Source: SLFH01 sp050486265 (GTDB lineage Bacteria; Planctomycetota; Phycisphaerae; Phycisphaerales; UBA1924). Taken from it: 64,000 nucleotides of DNA. The notes beneath the pieces were generated by a model, which worked only from the letters and a program-made list of their open reading frames with translations, made no database searches and was not told the DNA's origin. Every line of letters starts with the position of its first letter. Position 1 is the first letter of the stretch. Made by a program: the position numbers and the translations under genes. Shown here piece by piece: positions 61,170-64,000 of the stretch. The stretch spans positions 1 through 64,000 of the forward strand of contig JBJHCY010000002.1 of the NCBI GenBank assembly GCA_050486265.1, written 5' to 3'.

Positions 61170-61835
61170 ATGCTCCCCGCCAGCCAACGAGCCGGGCGAC
61201 GGCGCAGGAACCGGCCTCGGGGATTCACCCTCCTCGAGACCGCCCTCGCGGTCATCATCATCGGCGTCGGCGTCGTCGCCGTCGTCGACGCGCAGCAGTC
61301 CTTCATGATGGCCAACCGCTGGTCCAGCCAGGCCGCCACCGCGACCTACCTCGCCAACGAGGTCCGCGAACTCACAAGGCCCCTGCGACGCCACGACCCC
61401 GTCACCGGACTCGAGCTCGTCGGCTCCACGCTCGTCGGTTGGGGCCCCGAGCCCGGCGAGGTCACCGCACTCGACTTCAACGACATCGACGACTTCGCCG
61501 GCATCCGCTTCGGAGACGACGGCGACATGCCCGGCCCCATCAACGGCTTCGGCGAGGTCATCTTCGAGATCGACCCCGACGGCGCCGTCGTCCGCGACGC
61601 CGACGGGAACCCCGTCCCCATGCGGGGCTGGTCGCAGCTCGTCCTTGTCGACAAGGTCCACCCGTTCGACACCTCCCTCTCGCTGTCTCCGAACTACTTC
61701 GAGCCCGCCTCGGGCACGAGCCCCGGTCGCGCCGTCGACGAGTTCCCCCTCCGCGTCACCATCGTGGTCTCATACAGAGAGCCGGGCGCCGCGCAGGCCG
61801 AGGAAATCGTCCGCGTCAGCTGGATCGTCCCGTGA
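61170..61835 (+). CDS. type IV pilin-like / pseudopilin protein
   Basis: 221 residues. The class III signal RPRGFTLLETALAVIIIGVGVVAVVDAQQ has the prepilin-peptidase site Gly-Phe, Glu5 and the hydrophobic helix. The rest (GFGEVIFEIDPDGAVVRDADGNPVP, VTIVVSYREPG) is a beta-rich head of the PilV/GspI-like minor-pilin type. ATG at 61170 has AGGAGG six bases upstream; the start at 61146-61149 is rejected. It sits between pilC and a PilX-like protein. Confidence 0.85.
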   Translation: MLPASQRAGRRRRNRPRGFTLLETALAVIIIGVGVVAVVDAQQSFMMANRWSSQAATATYLANEVRELTRPLRRHDPVTGLELVGSTLVGWGPEPGEVTALDFNDIDDFAGIRFGDDGDMPGPINGFGEVIFEIDPDGAVVRDADGNPVPMRGWSQLVLVDKVHPFDTSLSLSPNYFEPASGTSPGRAVDEFPLRVTIVVSYREPGAAQAEEIVRVSWIVP

Positions 61836-61858
61836 ACAAGCAAGGAGCCGACCAAGCC

Positions 61859-64000
61859 ATGACCCATCGCCGCGATCACAGATCCGCCGGCCGGGAGGCT
61901 GGCGCCCGCCGCAACCCTGTCCCGCGCAAGCGATGGACGAGGCGCGGCGTCGTCTCGGTCCTCTCCATGATGTTCCTCGTGCTCTTCGGCTCGCTCGTCG
62001 CCGCCATGGCCGTCGCAAGCCAGGGCAACACGCGCGCCGCGGGCACACACCTCCATGTGATGCGCGCCATGGGCGCGGCAGAGACCGGACTCGCTATGGG
62101 CGCTCAACGCCTCGCAGAGTCCGCTCAACGCTTCGTCGTCAGCTCCAGCGAGATGGACGCGGCGAATGTATGGAAGCTCTGGATGGGCGACACCAGCGGC
62201 CTCGGAGATATCGAGGTCCTCCCCCCGCCCAGCGGCCACCCCGAGGCCGCAAGCCCCGCGGGCGTCGCCGAGGCCATCGCGCTCATCCACGCCGCAGACC
62301 AGAACATCATCCTCCACGACGGTGTCTCCGCCCCGGTCATCACCTCCGCCCCCGCGGGCACCGACCCGGCCGAGTTCAAGCTCGACGGCTGGGTCGTCAC
62401 CCCCGTCATCGGCCTCGATCATGTCAACTACGCCAACGGCGAGCCCACGACCGCGGGCTTCCAGGTCATCTACGCTCCGCGCGCCAACGGCACCGATGTC
62501 CGAATCATCTCGATCGGCTACGACTTCGGCTACCGGCGCCAGGGCCAGGCCCTCACCCGCGTCGTCTCCAAGGACTACCGCATCACCAAGCAGGTCCAGC
62601 ACGCCATCGTCAGCCCCAACCGCGTCATGATCGGCAAGAATGTCAGCGTCACCGGCGACCTCGGCATCTGGTTCGACGACATCAACTTCCCCAACGCGCA
62701 GCCCCTGCTCATGAAGAGCGATTTCTACGGCCTCGACCCCGTGCTCGACCAGAAGCTCGACGACTTCTACGCCGGCGTCGCCGAGTACGATGTCGACGGC
62801 GACAACAGGCTCCGCGTCGCGCACCCGGTCGAACGCCTCGGCATCCCCGACAAGCACGGCGGCGATTACGGCGGCTCGCCTGAGCACGCCCCCTTCGCGG
62901 ACGCCACTGGCGACGGCTATGTCGGAGAGTTCGATATCTTCATCAACCACTTCGACCAGAACGAAGACGGCATGGTCGCGCTCTCAGACCTCCTCCGCGC
63001 CGGAACGCCGAACTCCCACCTCGCGTCAGAATTCATCGCCTCCGACGGATCGGAGATCGACAAAGACCTCGCGATCCTGATCGATTCGTTCAACCCCGAC
63101 CGCAACCGCAACGGCGTCTGGGGATTCGACGACCTCGCAAACTCAGGCTGGTGGGACCCCGTCAACGAACCGCACTTCGACACCGCCGCAGACGGCACCG
63201 TCAGAGACCAGGTCCTCGGCTACCGCGACGGCGTGCTTGACCGCCTCGACCGCTATGTCAAGCTGCAGGGCTCGGTGAAGATCGGCGTCACCCAGGCGCA
63301 GTGGAACAACGAGCACGGGGACTGGCGCAACTCCATCCGAGGCGCAATCCGACCAGCCCCGGGCAACCCGCCGCTGGTGTTCGCGGCAGGCGAGGACGAA
63401 CTCCCGCGCGTCTCCGCCGACACCTTCATCGACTCAGAACTCGGCCTCAAGGCCGAGGCGAACGGCCCGGACTTCTGGGAACAAGTCGCCGACAACCTGG
63501 GCGTTGCAGTCTCAGACCTTGAGACCTATGTCGAGGCCAAACCCCAGGGCTCCGCCTCGCCCCGCTACATCCGTCTCGACCCGGACACCACCGAGGACGG
63601 TCTCCCCGACAACTACTCCGAAGCCTACTTCGAAAAGATGCCCTTCAACGCGCCGGTCTTCGTCGACTGGTACTACCGCCCCGTCTTCGAGAACATGGTC
63701 TTCAGAAACACGCAGATCCCCAAGGGGCTCAACGCACTCTTCGTCAACTGCGAGTTCATCGGCGTCACCTGGGTCCGAACCCAGACCGACAACACACACC
63801 CGCACTGGTCCCTCTACGGGCGCATGGGCTTCGACACCGGTCTCGGAAGACCCGTGCCAGCCTTCAACCGCGACATCTACGGCGTCAACCCCGGCGAGAC
63901 CGCGGACGACGCGCCCCCCATGCTGCCGCCAAGCGCGATCCCGCCCGAGGAGAACATCCTCCTCGCTCGCCCGGCGCTCGATAAAGGCGACATCCTTCAG
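61859..64000 (+). CDS. PilX-like large minor pilin with dockerin-like calcium motifs (partial)
   Basis: The frame is open from the ATG at 61859 to the right edge (714 codons). An N-terminal membrane helix (GVVSVLSMMFLVLFGSLVAAMAVAS) with RAMGAAETGLAMGAQRLAE after it is the PilX N-terminal pattern. The middle has EF-hand/dockerin-like Asp-rich loops: DVDGDNRLRV, DATGDGYVGEFDIF, FDQNEDGMVALSDLL and NPDRNRNGVWGFDDL. A beta-rich region (TFIDSELGLKAEANGPDFWEQVADNLG; FRNTQIPKGLNALFVNCEFIG) follows, open at the edge. It is probably exported by the pilus system and binds Ca2+. AAGGAG precedes the start; GTG at 61832 is also in frame. The C-terminus is unknown. Confidence 0.8.
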   Translation, partial: MTHRRDHRSAGREAGARRNPVPRKRWTRRGVVSVLSMMFLVLFGSLVAAMAVASQGNTRAAGTHLHVMRAMGAAETGLAMGAQRLAESAQRFVVSSSEMDAANVWKLWMGDTSGLGDIEVLPPPSGHPEAASPAGVAEAIALIHAADQNIILHDGVSAPVITSAPAGTDPAEFKLDGWVVTPVIGLDHVNYANGEPTTAGFQVIYAPRANGTDVRIISIGYDFGYRRQGQALTRVVSKDYRITKQVQHAIVSPNRVMIGKNVSVTGDLGIWFDDINFPNAQPLLMKSDFYGLDPVLDQKLDDFYAGVAEYDVDGDNRLRVAHPVERLGIPDKHGGDYGGSPEHAPFADATGDGYVGEFDIFINHFDQNEDGMVALSDLLRAGTPNSHLASEFIASDGSEIDKDLAILIDSFNPDRNRNGVWGFDDLANSGWWDPVNEPHFDTAADGTVRDQVLGYRDGVLDRLDRYVKLQGSVKIGVTQAQWNNEHGDWRNSIRGAIRPAPGNPPLVFAAGEDELPRVSADTFIDSELGLKAEANGPDFWEQVADNLGVAVSDLETYVEAKPQGSASPRYIRLDPDTTEDGLPDNYSEAYFEKMPFNAPVFVDWYYRPVFENMVFRNTQIPKGLNALFVNCEFIGVTWVRTQTDNTHPHWSLYGRMGFDTGLGRPVPAFNRDIYGVNPGETADDAPPMLPPSAIPPEENILLARPALDKGDILQ

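Overview
The window is about two-thirds G+C by eye and reads as one contiguous chromosomal piece of a bacterium. The gene types (FHA-trypsin and kinase-TPR proteins, a PurL with PurS-like repeats, a zinc-ribbon bactofilin, a PilX-like protein with dockerin-like motifs, REP-like hairpins) suggest a planctomycete, probably Phycisphaerae. This placement is an inference from recalled family distributions, not from a marker gene.

Layout. (1) 1-2.3 kb: a cas3 gene (type I CRISPR, most like I-C) cut off at its 3' end by an IS3-family element that leaves the window on the left. The first three bases of the IS terminal repeat form the stop codon. No CRISPR array is visible. (2) 3.1-20.2 kb: an extended arsenic region. 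It holds ArsM, ArsS, a TMEM64/VTT-DUF547 fusion, a mercuric-reductase-like flavoprotein, a membrane glycosyltransferase and a three-domain glycosyltransferase of the TIGR04282/TIGR04283 arsenosugar type. A complete PstSCAB-like transporter lies between arsM and arsS. On the left are an MTAP-like nucleoside phosphorylase, an AhpD-like protein, a DUF3179-peroxiredoxin fusion, a thioredoxin and a small lipoprotein. Two copies of the same palindrome (8-bp arms GGAATAGG/CCTATTCC, 12-bp spacer) lie in the two divergent promoter gaps and tie these transcription units together. (3) 20.1-21.6 kb: ECF sigma and anti-sigma. (4) 21.6-23.2 kb: gene-poor scar with a Fic N-terminal fragment, a tRNA-Thr-like gene without a proper D-arm and a short conserved ORF; it looks like an old integration site. 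(5) 23.3-29.5 kb: hydrolase lipoprotein, FHA-membrane-trypsin protease, Ser/Thr kinase with TPRs. (6) 29.6-31.7 kb: rpsB-tsf with promoter and terminator. (7) 31.8-34.5 kb: PilMN/PilO/PilP-like assembly-platform genes. (8) 34.5-55 kb: housekeeping and metabolism (thiS-thiG, ureohydrolase, methyltransferase, rdgB, PfkB kinase, ALDH7, rpiA, icd, threonylcarbamoyl-AMP synthase, TolC-like protein, FIST protein, two bactofilins, fumarylacetoacetase), with one REP-like repeat and an MntA-HepT toxin-antitoxin pair. (9) 55-64 kb: purL, rnhA and a type IV pilus/type II secretion set (pilT, pilC, pseudopilin, PilX-like protein open at the right edge).

How the genes may work together. ArsM would methylate arsenite. 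ArsS would join dimethylarsenic to a 5'-deoxyadenosyl group. The phosphorylase could remove adenine. The flavoprotein, peroxiredoxin, thioredoxin and AhpD-like proteins could manage thiol and arsenic redox state. The glycosyltransferases and membrane protein could build and place the final arsenosugar or arsenolipid. The Pst system may govern phosphate/arsenate entry. Everything beyond ArsM and ArsS is inferred from context.
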